13,435 nt of DNA, taken from assembly GCA_031272305.1 (NCBI GenBank), contig JAISUA010000249.1:1-13435 (forward strand), in the 5' to 3' direction. The stretch's first letter is position 1; each line of letters starts with the position of its first letter. Under the pieces are notes generated by a model. That model did not search any database. It was not told the origin of the DNA and saw only the letters and a program-made list of their open reading frames with translations. Made by a program: the position numbers and the translations under genes. Positions 5,806-13,435 of the stretch are shown in pieces. Source of the stretch: Clostridioides sp. (GTDB lineage: Bacteria; Bacillota; Clostridia; Peptostreptococcales; Peptostreptococcaceae).

Positions 5806-6137
5806 ATTATAAAAATTAAAAGTATGTAAACGATATAAAAAATTTTTGAAGATAAAATTAATAGAGATTAAAAGAGTTGTCATTATAAATATTTTGATAT
5901 GAGTAGAATAAAAGAGCCGATGTATATTGTTTGTAAGATTCGATTTCACGCTTGTACTCACACATAGTGTGAAAGCAGAAAACGAATCAAAAAACAATTT
6001 CATTGGCTATTTTATATATAATAAATAGAATTTCTACTTTTTATCGAAGATAACTTCCGGAAAGTCTTATTATGAGAACTAAATAGGAAAGTTAGCTAAC
6101 GAAAATCATAGATTTTCTAGCTCACTTTTTTCAAGAC
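5806..6137. other. 332-bp segment bounded by 38-bp inverted repeats
   Basis: No convincing gene lies between the arms. A 76-codon frame on the minus strand has no ribosome site and runs through the repeat arm, so I do not call it. The segment holds a 73-bp hairpin at 5926-5998 and, near its right end, a copy of the palindromic element. It may be a non-autonomous mobile element or an invertible segment. No recombinase gene is in the window. Confidence 0.5.
5926..5998 (+). repeat. Large nested hairpin inside the inverted-repeat segment
   Basis: ATTGTTT (5926-5932) pairs with AAACAAT (5992-5998), GATTCG (5937-5942) with CGAATC (5983-5988), then GCTT with AAGC, and at the tip TCACAC-ATA-GTGTGA. 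Several nested stems in one block suggest selection for an RNA or cruciform structure rather than chance. Confidence 0.6.
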
Positions 6138-6140
6138 TTA
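6062..6140 (+). repeat. Palindromic hairpin element, further copy
   Basis: The left end AAGTCTTATTATGAG (6062-6076) and right end CAAGACTTA (6132-6140) flank a hairpin with AAAGT/ACTTT (6088-6092, 6124-6128), AGCTA/TAGCT, and the core GAAAATC-ATA-GATTTTC. The layout matches the copies at 2231 and 2326, but the core bases differ in a paired way: both arms changed together, so pairing is kept. Confidence 0.65.
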
Positions 6141-6175
6141 TTACCTTGGTTTTATTTCAAGTTCTTATAAGTCTT
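6138..6175 (-). repeat. Right arm of the perfect 38-bp inverted repeat
   Basis: Exact reverse complement of 5768-5805. It is followed at 6192-6207 by another hairpin-element end (AGACTTATCTCATTA) and a degenerate copy of the spacer seen at 2303-2325, which shows that several elements were joined here. Confidence 0.9.
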
Positions 6176-6293
6176 CTATCTCAGTTTTAACTAGACTTAT
6201 CTCATTACATCTCACTTAAGTGATGATAAATCATATAAGATATAATATAGAAAACATTAGATAAAATACTAACTAAAAAAGAGATATTTTTTA

Positions 6294-6302
6294 TGATATA
6301 AT
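6294..6302 (+). promoter_or_regulatory. Extended -10 promoter candidate for the SCIFF maturase gene
   Basis: TGATATAAT is an extended -10 element (TG, one base, then perfect TATAAT). The matching -35 position is poor, as is common for extended -10 promoters. A start near 6309 would give a leader of about 165 bases before the maturase ATG. A second TATAAT lies at 6241-6246. Confidence 0.45.
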
Positions 6303-6473
6303 ATAACAATGTAGAAAATTAATAAACTTACAATCAATTTAAATAAATATTTAAATCAAGTAGAAAAATTTGATCGCGAAAATAATAGATTTTCTATATC
6401 ACCTTTTTCAAGAAAGAATTGATTATGAGTTTAATTTAATAGTAAATGTAAGTAAAAAAATGGAGGTAGTTTT

Positions 6474-7847
6474 ATGATTCATAAATTTTCAATGAATGGA
6501 TATAATCTAGTTTTAGACGTCAATGGTGGAGCAGTTCACATATTCGATGATTTAGCATATAAGATACTTGATTATTACGAAGAAAAAAATAAGGAAGAAA
6601 TAATAGACGTCTTAGGAGATGAGTTTGAAAAAGAAGATATTTCTAATTCTTACGATGAGATTACAAATTTAAAAAATGAAGGACTTCTATACAGCGAGGA
6701 TACTTACGAAACACATCCAAGTTTTATTGGAAGAAAACCTGTTGTCAAAGCACTATGTCTACACATAGCACATGATTGCAACTTGAAATGTAAATATTGT
6801 TTTGCCGCTCAAGGTGATTTTGGTGGCGAAAAGGAATATATGAGTTTTGAAGTAGGAAAGACAGCTATCGATTACTTGATCGCAAATTCAGGAAGTAGAA
6901 GAAATCTTGAGATAGATTTCTTTGGAGGAGAACCTCTTATGAATTTCGATGTTGTAAAACAACTTGTTGAATATGGTAGAAAAGTAGAAAAACTTCACAA
7001 TAAGAACATAAGATTCACAATAACTACAAACGGAGTATTATTAAATGATGAAATTATTGATTATATAAATGAAAATATGCACAATGTAGTTTTGAGTTTA
7101 GATGGAAGAAAAGAAATCAACGATGCTATGAGACCAACTGTAAATGACAAGGGAAGTTACGATATTATTATGCCTAAGTTCAAAAAGTTGGTTGAAAAAA
7201 GAGATAAAGATAAGTTCTATTATATAAGAGGAACTTTCACAAGAGATAATCTTGATTTTTCTAAAGATGTGCTACATTTTGCTGATCAAGGATTTTATTC
7301 AACATCAGTTGAACCTGTAGTTGGCGATGTATCCAATCCATATGCTTTGAGAGAAGAAGATCTTCCAAAAATATTTGATGAGTACGAAAAATTTGCAGAA
7401 GAATATGCAAACAGACAATTAGAAGGCAAAGGGTTCAAATTCTTCCACTACATGGTAGACTTAACTCAAGGACCTTGCGTTGTCAAGAGAATTACAGGAT
7501 GTGGAGCAGGAAATGAATATTTAGCAATCACACCTACAGGAGATATTTATCCATGTCACCAATTTGTAGGGAATGAAGATTATAAAATGGGCAATATTCT
7601 AGATAAGGAAATAAAACTTCCAGAAGAACTTAGAGCTAAATTTAGAAATGCTCACGTTTATTCTAAAGAAGATTGCAAAAAATGCTGGAATAAATTCTAT
7701 TGTTCTGGTGGATGTCATGCAAATGCTATTAATTTCAACAACGACATCACACAACCTTATCAATTAGGTTGCCAAATGCAAAAGAAACGTACAGAATGTG
7801 CGATAATGATTCAAGCTAAACTTATGACAGAAGGAAAAGAAAAATAA
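6474..7847 (+). CDS. scfB: SCIFF peptide maturase (radical SAM/SPASM thioether-forming enzyme)
   Basis: Radical SAM enzyme that installs Cys-to-Thr type thioether cross-links in the SCIFF (six cysteines in forty-five residues) ribosomal peptide of Clostridia; CteB of C. thermocellum is the studied example. The N-terminal part (about 1-85) resembles a peptide-recognition (RRE-like) domain. The radical SAM cluster motif is C102-N-L-K-C106-K-Y-C109, followed by FFGGEP, the usual glycine-rich SAM-binding stretch. The SPASM domain supplies ligands for auxiliary Fe-S clusters, with cysteines at 335, 343, 361, 401, 404, 410, 414, 433 and 442. The length of 457 residues is normal for the family. GGAGGT (6462-6467) is placed ideally before ATG 6474. 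The precursor gene usually lies directly upstream, but no cysteine-rich small frame is found on either side. The enzyme looks intact. Confidence 0.92.
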   Translation: MIHKFSMNGYNLVLDVNGGAVHIFDDLAYKILDYYEEKNKEEIIDVLGDEFEKEDISNSYDEITNLKNEGLLYSEDTYETHPSFIGRKPVVKALCLHIAHDCNLKCKYCFAAQGDFGGEKEYMSFEVGKTAIDYLIANSGSRRNLEIDFFGGEPLMNFDVVKQLVEYGRKVEKLHNKNIRFTITTNGVLLNDEIIDYINENMHNVVLSLDGRKEINDAMRPTVNDKGSYDIIMPKFKKLVEKRDKDKFYYIRGTFTRDNLDFSKDVLHFADQGFYSTSVEPVVGDVSNPYALREEDLPKIFDEYEKFAEEYANRQLEGKGFKFFHYMVDLTQGPCVVKRITGCGAGNEYLAITPTGDIYPCHQFVGNEDYKMGNILDKEIKLPEELRAKFRNAHVYSKEDCKKCWNKFYCSGGCHANAINFNNDITQPYQLGCQMQKKRTECAIMIQAKLMTEGKEK

Positions 7848-7992
7848 GAATGCTTGAAAATATTTGATCATATAAAATGTAGAAAGTTTATTTATGCTAA
7901 ATATGAAAAATTTATATTTTCGTAAAGAAAAATAAAATACAAAGATATATGATTATAGAATGATTTTTTTCAATTAGTGAGGTGAGAATGTT

Positions 7993-9657
7993 TTGCGAAT
8001 TAGTTACAGATATTTGAAGAGATATAGTGAAATAGCATATATACTTATAAAATATGGATTTAGCTTTATTGTTGAGCGTTTGAATCTAACAGGAATAGCA
8101 AATAAGATTCCTATTTTTGAAAGTCCTGATTCTATTCAAAATCTTACTACAGGTCAAAGAATGAAGGCTGCTATCGAAGAACTTGGACCAACATATATCA
8201 AACTTGGACAGGTACTTAGTACAAGGAGAGATTTGTTTGATAAAGATATTTTGGATGAGATATCTAAGTTGAGAGATGATACGAAGAAATTTCCAACTGA
8301 AGAAGCTATAAAAATATTTGAAGAAGAAATAGGTCAGAAAATAGTTGATGTTTTTTCTTATTTCAATGAAGAACCTATAGCAGCAGCATCTATAGGACAA
8401 GTATATGAAGCTAGATTAAGAAATGGACAAAATGTAATTGTAAAAATTCAAAAACCTCACATTGAAAAAACAATAAAATCAGATATAGATATTTTAAAAA
8501 CTGTGGCAGTAGCAGTAAGTGATCTAAAAAAAGATTTGAATTTAGATCTTATGGATATAGTAGAACAATTTGAAACACAAATCTTAAGAGAATTAGATTA
8601 TTCTTTTGAAGCAATAAATGCAAATAGATTCAAAAAAATGTTTGAATCAAGCGAAGAAGTGTACATTCCTGATATTTACACAGAGTACTGTACACGAAAA
8701 GTCTTAGTTCTTGAAAAAATAGAAGGTATAAAACTGAGCGAAATAGATGCAATAAAATCAAAAGGTTGGAATTGTACGAAAATCGTAAATATCGGAGTAA
8801 GGTCGTTTTTTATACAGGTATTAAAACATTGTTTCTTCCATGCTGACCCTCACCCGGGAAATATTTTTGTAGTGAGTCAAGATAAAATAAGTTATATTGA
8901 TTTTGGAATGATAGGGATAGTCGATAAAAAAACTTTGAAATTCTTAAATCAAATCGCTATGGCAGTATCAGAAAAGAATGTTGATAAGATAATATTTTTA
9001 TTAACTGATATTGAAGCTATGCCTCACAACATAAATATAAATAGTTTTAGACAAGATTTTCTATATCTAATTCATTATTACTATAATATATCGCTTAAAA
9101 ATATAACAGCAACAGAAATTCTAAACGAAATTTTTAGATATATAAGAAAATACAATATTGTTCTTCCAAATCAACTTGTAATACTATTGAAAACATTGAT
9201 TACATTGGAGGGAACAGCAAGATATTTAAATCCTGAATTTTCTCTTGATGAACTTACAAAAGAATTTTTGGTTCATTATTATAAGAATATAATGAATGTA
9301 AAAGGTCTTGCGATGGAATCAAAAGAAAACATAGAAGATGTTATATTGAACGTTAAATCTATACCTAAACAACTAAAGTCTATACTATCTAATATAGAAA
9401 GAAATAATATAAAGATAAATGTTGAAGATGTCAAGGCTACTAGACTAGAGAATGTGATAAGAGAATTTACTTATCAAATGTCGATGATTTTGGTGCTTGC
9501 TGCTTTGATAATTGGTTCATCTACGATAATATCTTCTGAAATAGCTTATCAGAATAAATATATAAGATGGCTTGCTATAACAGGTTTTTTTGTATCGTTT
9601 GCGATAGGAATAGTCTTAGTGATAAGGAGAGTAAGAGATAAGTTCAAAGGGAAATAA
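7993..9657 (+). CDS. UbiB/ABC1 (AarF, COQ8-like) atypical protein kinase family protein
   Basis: Membrane-anchored member of the ABC1/UbiB atypical kinase family, which binds ATP and in quinone-making organisms supports quinone synthesis. Family signatures: KxGQ as K70-L-G-Q73 in the N-terminal extension; the alanine-rich loop A130-A-A-S-I-G-Q136 in place of the kinase glycine loop; a probable ATP lysine at K151; the catalytic-loop block HADPHPGN ending at N290; and D303-F-G, the metal-binding triad. Two hydrophobic helices end the protein (about 497-517 and 526-547) and should anchor it in the membrane. The start is TTG 7993: GAGGTGAG lies a suitable distance upstream, and the N-terminus RYLKRYSEIAYILIKYGF matches family starts. 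It lies 145 bp after the maturase gene with no clear terminator between them. The role in an anaerobe that may lack quinones is unknown. Confidence 0.9.
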   Translation: MRISYRYLKRYSEIAYILIKYGFSFIVERLNLTGIANKIPIFESPDSIQNLTTGQRMKAAIEELGPTYIKLGQVLSTRRDLFDKDILDEISKLRDDTKKFPTEEAIKIFEEEIGQKIVDVFSYFNEEPIAAASIGQVYEARLRNGQNVIVKIQKPHIEKTIKSDIDILKTVAVAVSDLKKDLNLDLMDIVEQFETQILRELDYSFEAINANRFKKMFESSEEVYIPDIYTEYCTRKVLVLEKIEGIKLSEIDAIKSKGWNCTKIVNIGVRSFFIQVLKHCFFHADPHPGNIFVVSQDKISYIDFGMIGIVDKKTLKFLNQIAMAVSEKNVDKIIFLLTDIEAMPHNININSFRQDFLYLIHYYYNISLKNITATEILNEIFRYIRKYNIVLPNQLVILLKTLITLEGTARYLNPEFSLDELTKEFLVHYYKNIMNVKGLAMESKENIEDVILNVKSIPKQLKSILSNIERNNIKINVEDVKATRLENVIREFTYQMSMILVLAALIIGSSTIISSEIAYQNKYIRWLAITGFFVSFAIGIVLVIRRVRDKFKGK

Positions 9658-9671
9658 TTATAATATAATTT

Positions 9672-9753
9672 ACACAAAGATAGTTCATACAAAGATAGTT
9701 CATATAAAGATAGTTAAGATAGTTAATATAGTTCACACAAAGATAGTTCGCAT
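9672..9753 (+). repeat. Short tandem repeats of an ACAAAGATAGTTCAT unit
   Basis: The 162-bp gap before recJ holds two exact adjacent 15-bp units, followed by shortened and altered copies (ATAAAGATAGTT, AAGATAGTT, ATATAGTTCAC) and another near-complete unit. AGATAGTT recurs five times, and a sixth variant reads ATATAGTT. It may be slippage-prone spacer DNA or a binding array in the recJ leader. No clear promoter is visible. Confidence 0.8.
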
Positions 9754-9819
9754 GATCAGAAGTAAATTCATTATAAAAAATAATACAGAAGAATCATTTA
9801 TAAGAAAGGGGAAAATAGA

Positions 9820-12627
9820 TTGAAAAAGTGGGGATTGAAGTTCAAAAATAAGTTAAAGCAGAATGATTTGTGTAAAAAATTAAATATTTCTCGGGAAATA
9901 TATCAGATAATGAAGAATAGAGAGATTGATACTTTCGAAAAAGCAAATTTATTTTTAAATCCTTCTATTAAAAATCTTAGAGATCCTTTTCTTATGAAAG
10001 ATATGAGAAAAAGTGTAGATAGGATAAAGAAAGCTATAGAAAATAACGAGAAAATATGGATATTTGGAGATTATGATGTAGATGGAGTGTCCTCTGTGTC
10101 TATATTAAGTATATATTTTAAAGATATACAATATCCTATAGAATACTACATTCCAAATAGACTTGAAGAAGGTTATGGAATAAGTGAAGATGCTATTAGA
10201 GAAATCAACTCAAAAGGTTGCGACTTGTTAATTAGTGTTGATTGTGGAATAACCTCAGTTAAAGAGGTCGAACTTGCAAATTCTCTTGGAATGGATGTTA
10301 TAATCACAGACCATCATGAGTGTCAGGACGAGATTCCAAATGCTTTCGCTGTAATCAATCCAAAACAAAGCGATTGTGAGTATCCTTTTAAAATGTTATG
10401 TGGTTGTGGAATTGCACTTAAGTTGATACAAGCTCTAACCCCTAAAGAAGAATTTGAAAGTAAAATTCAAAATTATATAGAAATAGCATCACTAGCTACA
10501 ATTTGCGATGTAATGCCTGTAGTCGACGAAAATAGAATAATCGTAAAAAATGGGTTGAAGTCAATGCAAAATTGTGTAAATTTAGGACTGAGAGAATTGA
10601 TTAAAGTTTGTGGAATAAGTGCTGATAAAATAGGAACATCTCATATTGGATTTTCTATAGGACCTAGAATAAATGCAACAGGTAGACTTGGTTTTTCAAA
10701 TTTAGGTGTAGAATTATTTACTACTGAATTTGAAGATGAGGCTATGGAACTTGCTCAAATGATGGAAACAAAAAATATTGAAAGACAAAATATTGAATTA
10801 AAAATAACTAAAGAAGTAGAAGATATAATAAAATCGGATAAAAATTATGAAAATGAAAAAGTAATAGTAGTAGCTGGCGAAGGTTGGCAACATGGAATCA
10901 TAGGTATAGTAAGTTCCAAGTTGACAGAAAAGTACTACAAACCGACAATACTTATGTGTATTGACGGAGAAGAGGCTACAGGTTCAGCAAGATCTATCAA
11001 AGGATTCAATATTTTTGAAGCGATATTTTCATGTGGAGATATCTTGAAAAAATTCGGTGGTCATGAGCAAGCAGCTGGTCTTACCGTAGAAACAAAAAAT
11101 ATTTCAAAGCTTAGAAGAATAGTCAATGAATTTGCAGATGAATTTTTGAATAAAGAAGATTTGATTGAGAAGGTAGATGCTGAATTTGAAATTGAACCAG
11201 AACATGCAAATATTGATTTTGTGAGAGAACTTCATATTCTCGAACCGTTTGGAATCCAAAATCCTTCACCTAAATTTATAATGAGAGATGTTGAGATAAA
11301 AAACATTTTTAGAATGGGAAAAGAAAAACAACATCTAAAAATTATTGTAAAAAAAGAGTCATCAAAGATAGATGAGAACTTATCAATAATAGATAGCGAA
11401 ATCTCAAAGTCACAACAGATACTTGAAAGTGATACATCAAAGTCACAAGATATGATTAATAGTGATACTTCAAAGCAACCACAGATGTTTGAGTTTGATT
11501 GTGTAGGTTTCAATATGGCTCACATTGCAGATAAATTTGAAATAGGAGATAGGATAGATGTTTTATTTCAAATAAATGAGAACACTTATATGGGAAAAAC
11601 AAAAGTACAATTCTTGCTTAAGGATGTAAGAGAATTTTATTCTATAGATAAAGATTCAGAAATCGAAAATATGGATATAATGAGAAAAATAATTTCAAAC
11701 AGTACAGAAAAAATTGGAAAATTATCATTTGATAATAAAATGGCAAGCGTAAAAGAAGTGAATAATGAAGATATAAAAGAAACAACAGAAACAAAAGATA
11801 AACAAATAAGTAATATAGAAGAAACAACAGAAACAAAAGATAAACAAATAAGTAATATAGAAGAAAATAATAAAGCAATATGTGATAAAAAAGAAAATAA
11901 TTGTGTAAATACATTTGAGTTAGAAAAAAATATATATTCGCCAGATATAAATATAAACATTTTTGACCATCTAAAAGAAAAAACTTTGATCCTTGTAAGT
12001 TCTATACATTCATTGAAAAGAGTTATTTCTGATGTGTCACTTTTGGATATAAAATACAATGTATATTTAGATAATAAAAAAAATGTTGACAAAAATGACA
12101 ATATCCACATTATGTTTACTCAAGATATTGATAAAATCAATTTAAAAAGATATAATAGTATTATTCTTTATGATTATCTAATAAATGCTAGTGATTATGA
12201 GTATTTATTTAAACAAAAAAATTCAAATGAAATAGTAAAATATTATGATAGAAAAAATCTAGTCTATACAAATAGAGTAATCAAAGAAATAGTGCCTGTA
12301 AGAGATGATTTTACTTTTGTATATAAAAAGGCATTGATTGAAAAAAATATAAATATAGAAACAACTTTGATAAGACAAACTTTCAATATGTCGACTTTGA
12401 AATTTTTTGTAGTTTTAAATGTATTCAAAGAGTTGAGTTTGCTTGATTATAGAGAAGAAGAAAATAAAATAACCATTTCTTTGCTTCCTAAACCAAATCA
12501 AAAACTTGATTTGAACAATAGTTTAATGTTGCAATATTTGTGCAAATTACAAAAAATATATATTGAAAGTTTTAAGATATATACAAGCAAAGAAAATGAA
12601 AATCAAGAAGTATTAGAACAGATGTAA
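9820..12627 (+). CDS. recJ: Single-stranded-DNA-specific 5'-3' exonuclease RecJ, enlarged
   Basis: Metal-dependent 5'-3' exonuclease on single-stranded DNA, used in recombination, mismatch and base-excision repair in the cytoplasm. DHH-family motifs: D84-Y-D86-V-D88-G for motif I, S-V-D-C-G-I downstream, D164-H-H166, and the DHHA1 block with GWQHGIIG and G413-G-H415-EQAAG. An OB-type domain follows, then the long C-terminal region found in Firmicute RecJ proteins. At 935 residues it is longer than the family usually is. The excess lies in low-complexity insertions around residues 514-558 and 615-695, which carry tandem repeats; catalytic motifs are untouched. The start is TTG 9820 with AAAGGGG eight bases upstream. 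The rel gene follows after 42 bp, suggesting co-transcription. The adenine phosphoribosyltransferase gene often found between the two in Clostridia is missing. Confidence 0.93.
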   Translation: MKKWGLKFKNKLKQNDLCKKLNISREIYQIMKNREIDTFEKANLFLNPSIKNLRDPFLMKDMRKSVDRIKKAIENNEKIWIFGDYDVDGVSSVSILSIYFKDIQYPIEYYIPNRLEEGYGISEDAIREINSKGCDLLISVDCGITSVKEVELANSLGMDVIITDHHECQDEIPNAFAVINPKQSDCEYPFKMLCGCGIALKLIQALTPKEEFESKIQNYIEIASLATICDVMPVVDENRIIVKNGLKSMQNCVNLGLRELIKVCGISADKIGTSHIGFSIGPRINATGRLGFSNLGVELFTTEFEDEAMELAQMMETKNIERQNIELKITKEVEDIIKSDKNYENEKVIVVAGEGWQHGIIGIVSSKLTEKYYKPTILMCIDGEEATGSARSIKGFNIFEAIFSCGDILKKFGGHEQAAGLTVETKNISKLRRIVNEFADEFLNKEDLIEKVDAEFEIEPEHANIDFVRELHILEPFGIQNPSPKFIMRDVEIKNIFRMGKEKQHLKIIVKKESSKIDENLSIIDSEISKSQQILESDTSKSQDMINSDTSKQPQMFEFDCVGFNMAHIADKFEIGDRIDVLFQINENTYMGKTKVQFLLKDVREFYSIDKDSEIENMDIMRKIISNSTEKIGKLSFDNKMASVKEVNNEDIKETTETKDKQISNIEETTETKDKQISNIEENNKAICDKKENNCVNTFELEKNIYSPDININIFDHLKEKTLILVSSIHSLKRVISDVSLLDIKYNVYLDNKKNVDKNDNIHIMFTQDIDKINLKRYNSIILYDYLINASDYEYLFKQKNSNEIVKYYDRKNLVYTNRVIKEIVPVRDDFTFVYKKALIEKNINIETTLIRQTFNMSTLKFFVVLNVFKELSLLDYREEENKITISLLPKPNQKLDLNNSLMLQYLCKLQKIYIESFKIYTSKENENQEVLEQM
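11395..11493 (+). repeat. 33-bp degenerate in-frame repeats within recJ
   Basis: Three consecutive 33-bp units (11395-11427, 11428-11460, 11461-11493) encode 11-residue segments starting with Ser: SEISKSQQILE, SDTSKSQDMIN and SDTSKQPQMFE. They form a polar, probably disordered insertion within the OB-type domain region. Divergence suggests they are older than the 42-bp repeat further downstream. Confidence 0.8.
11779..11862 (+). repeat. Perfect 42-bp in-frame tandem duplication within recJ
   Basis: 11779-11820 and 11821-11862 are identical and encode the 14-residue unit ETTETKDKQISNIE twice, in a Lys/Glu/Asn-rich insertion before the C-terminal region. Exact identity points to a recent duplication. 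It keeps the frame. Confidence 0.95.
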
Positions 12628-12669
12628 AGTACTAAATTGTAAATAAAAAATATTAGAGAGGGTGGTTAT

Positions 12670-13435
12670 ATGCATAATAATAACAATGAATTAGACAATT
12701 TAATTAAAAAAGTTAAAGATTATGCTCCGAATGCAGATACCAGTCTCATTGAAAAAGCTTACAAACTTGCTTATGAAGCACATGAGGGACAATTTAGAAA
12801 ATCTGGGGAGCCATATATAATACACCCATTAGCAGTTTCTAATATTTTAGCTGATATGCAGCTTGATGTCGAAACGATTGTAGCAGGTTTGCTTCACGAT
12901 GTTGTTGAAGATACAGAGTATTCATATGAGGATATAGAAAAAATGTTCAGTAAGAACATTGCTGAGTTGGTTGATGGAGTTACAAAATTGGGGCAAATAA
13001 AGTATCAATCAAAAGAAGCTACACAATCTGAGAACCTTAGAAAAATGTTTCTTGCTATGGCGAAAGATATAAGAGTAATACTTATAAAACTTGCTGATAG
13101 GCTTCACAATATGAGAACGCTCAAATATATGCCTATTGAGAAAGCTAAGTACAAAGCCAAAGAAACTGTTGAGATTTACGGTGGTATTGCACACAGATTG
13201 GGAATTTCGAAGATAAAGTGGGAGCTTGAAGATTTAGCACTTAGATATTTAGATCCAGAAGGATACTATAATTTGGTCAAAAAAGTATCTATGAAAAGAG
13301 ATCAAAGAATAGAATACATTGACAATATAATTGATCAATTAAAAGAAACTTTTGATGAAATGGACATAGAATGCAATGTTTACGGCAGAGCGAAGCATTT
13401 TTATAGTATATACAAAAAAATGCAAAAGAAACATA
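12670..13435 (+). CDS. relA: Bifunctional (p)ppGpp synthetase/hydrolase Rel, N-terminal part (cut by window edge)
   Basis: Stringent-response enzyme that makes (p)ppGpp from GTP or GDP and ATP and also degrades it; normally a ribosome-associated cytosolic protein of over 700 residues. The visible 255 residues hold the HD hydrolase domain, with metal and catalytic residues H52, H76-D77, E80-D81 and D143 (in LADRLHNMR). They also reach the start of the synthetase domain, G239-R-A-K-H-F-Y-S-I-Y-K-K-M251, the conserved GRxKHxYSIxxKM block. An intact HD motif indicates a bifunctional Firmicute-type Rel rather than a synthetase-only RelA. The ATG at 12670 is preceded by GAGAGGGTGG with a short spacer. 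It sits 42 bp after recJ, so the two are probably one transcription unit. The remaining synthetase, TGS and ACT domains lie beyond the window. Confidence 0.95.
   Translation, partial: MHNNNNELDNLIKKVKDYAPNADTSLIEKAYKLAYEAHEGQFRKSGEPYIIHPLAVSNILADMQLDVETIVAGLLHDVVEDTEYSYEDIEKMFSKNIAELVDGVTKLGQIKYQSKEATQSENLRKMFLAMAKDIRVILIKLADRLHNMRTLKYMPIEKAKYKAKETVEIYGGIAHRLGISKIKWELEDLALRYLDPEGYYNLVKKVSMKRDQRIEYIDNIIDQLKETFDEMDIECNVYGRAKHFYSIYKKMQKKH

Noticed and set aside
5773..6003. 76-codon minus strand frame within the inverted-repeat segment
   Set aside because: No ribosome-binding site precedes its ATG, it runs into the 38-bp repeat arm, and the segment is better explained as structured non-coding repeat DNA.
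8086..8400. 104-codon minus strand frame inside the UbiB-like gene
   Set aside because: It is antisense to the conserved KxGQ and alanine-rich regions; the forward gene explains the sequence.
11232..12110. Several minus strand frames opposite recJ
   Set aside because: Their composition (Leu/Phe/Ser/Ile-rich, repetitive) is what antisense of Lys/Glu/Asn-rich insertions gives; no ribosome sites or family motifs.
13009..13194. 61-codon minus strand frame opposite rel
   Set aside because: It is antisense to the conserved HD-domain region of Rel.

Overview
The window is about 13.4 kb of very A+T-rich DNA. Every supported gene lies on the + strand. A low-GC anaerobic Firmicute of class Clostridia is the best fit, possibly Peptostreptococcaceae or a relative. 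The reasons are a SCIFF-peptide radical SAM maturase, a recJ-rel pair, Gram-positive-type Shine-Dalgarno sites, and a DNA methyltransferase that closely resembles CamA of Clostridioides difficile as I remember that protein. The species cannot be fixed from the sequence alone.

Layout. A terminator from an upstream gene (33-67) precedes a CamA-like adenine methyltransferase (140-2224), whose fold is interrupted by an in-frame 48-bp minisatellite. Two tandem 95-96-bp palindromic units plus a truncated third (2231-2439) lead into a patatin-like lipase gene (2455-3693), which ends at a strong terminator (3810-3860). The next 840 bp has no protein gene but is not empty. It holds a probable stand-alone structured RNA with its own sigma-A-type promoter (about 3871-4082). 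It also holds two helically phased arrays of DnaA-box-like 9-mers in opposite orientations (4265-4384 and 4669-4719) around extremely A+T-rich DNA.

The centre is a small agr-like locus. An AgrB-family membrane protein (4734-5408) appears to have lost both catalytic residues (His to Tyr, Cys to Asn), and a 37-residue AgrD-like peptide gene (5597-5710) follows it. No agrC or agrA is present. The 760 bp after the peptide is a nest of hairpin elements related to those at 2231-2439, including a perfect 38-bp inverted repeat around a 332-bp segment (5768-6175). The SCIFF maturase gene (6474-7847) follows, with no SCIFF precursor beside it.

The right part is conserved chromosomal backbone: a UbiB/ABC1 atypical kinase (7993-9657), a short-repeat spacer, recJ enlarged by in-frame tandem-repeat insertions (9820-12627), and the start of a bifunctional (p)ppGpp synthetase/hydrolase gene cut by the window edge (12670 onward).

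Three themes run through the window: in-frame tandem-repeat growth inside conserved enzymes (camA-like and recJ), one family of palindromic repeats scattered upstream of genes, and a cluster of peptide-signalling and peptide-modification genes. The strongest candidates for undescribed biology are the RNA at 3871-4082, the phased array region, and the pseudo-AgrB/AgrD pair.
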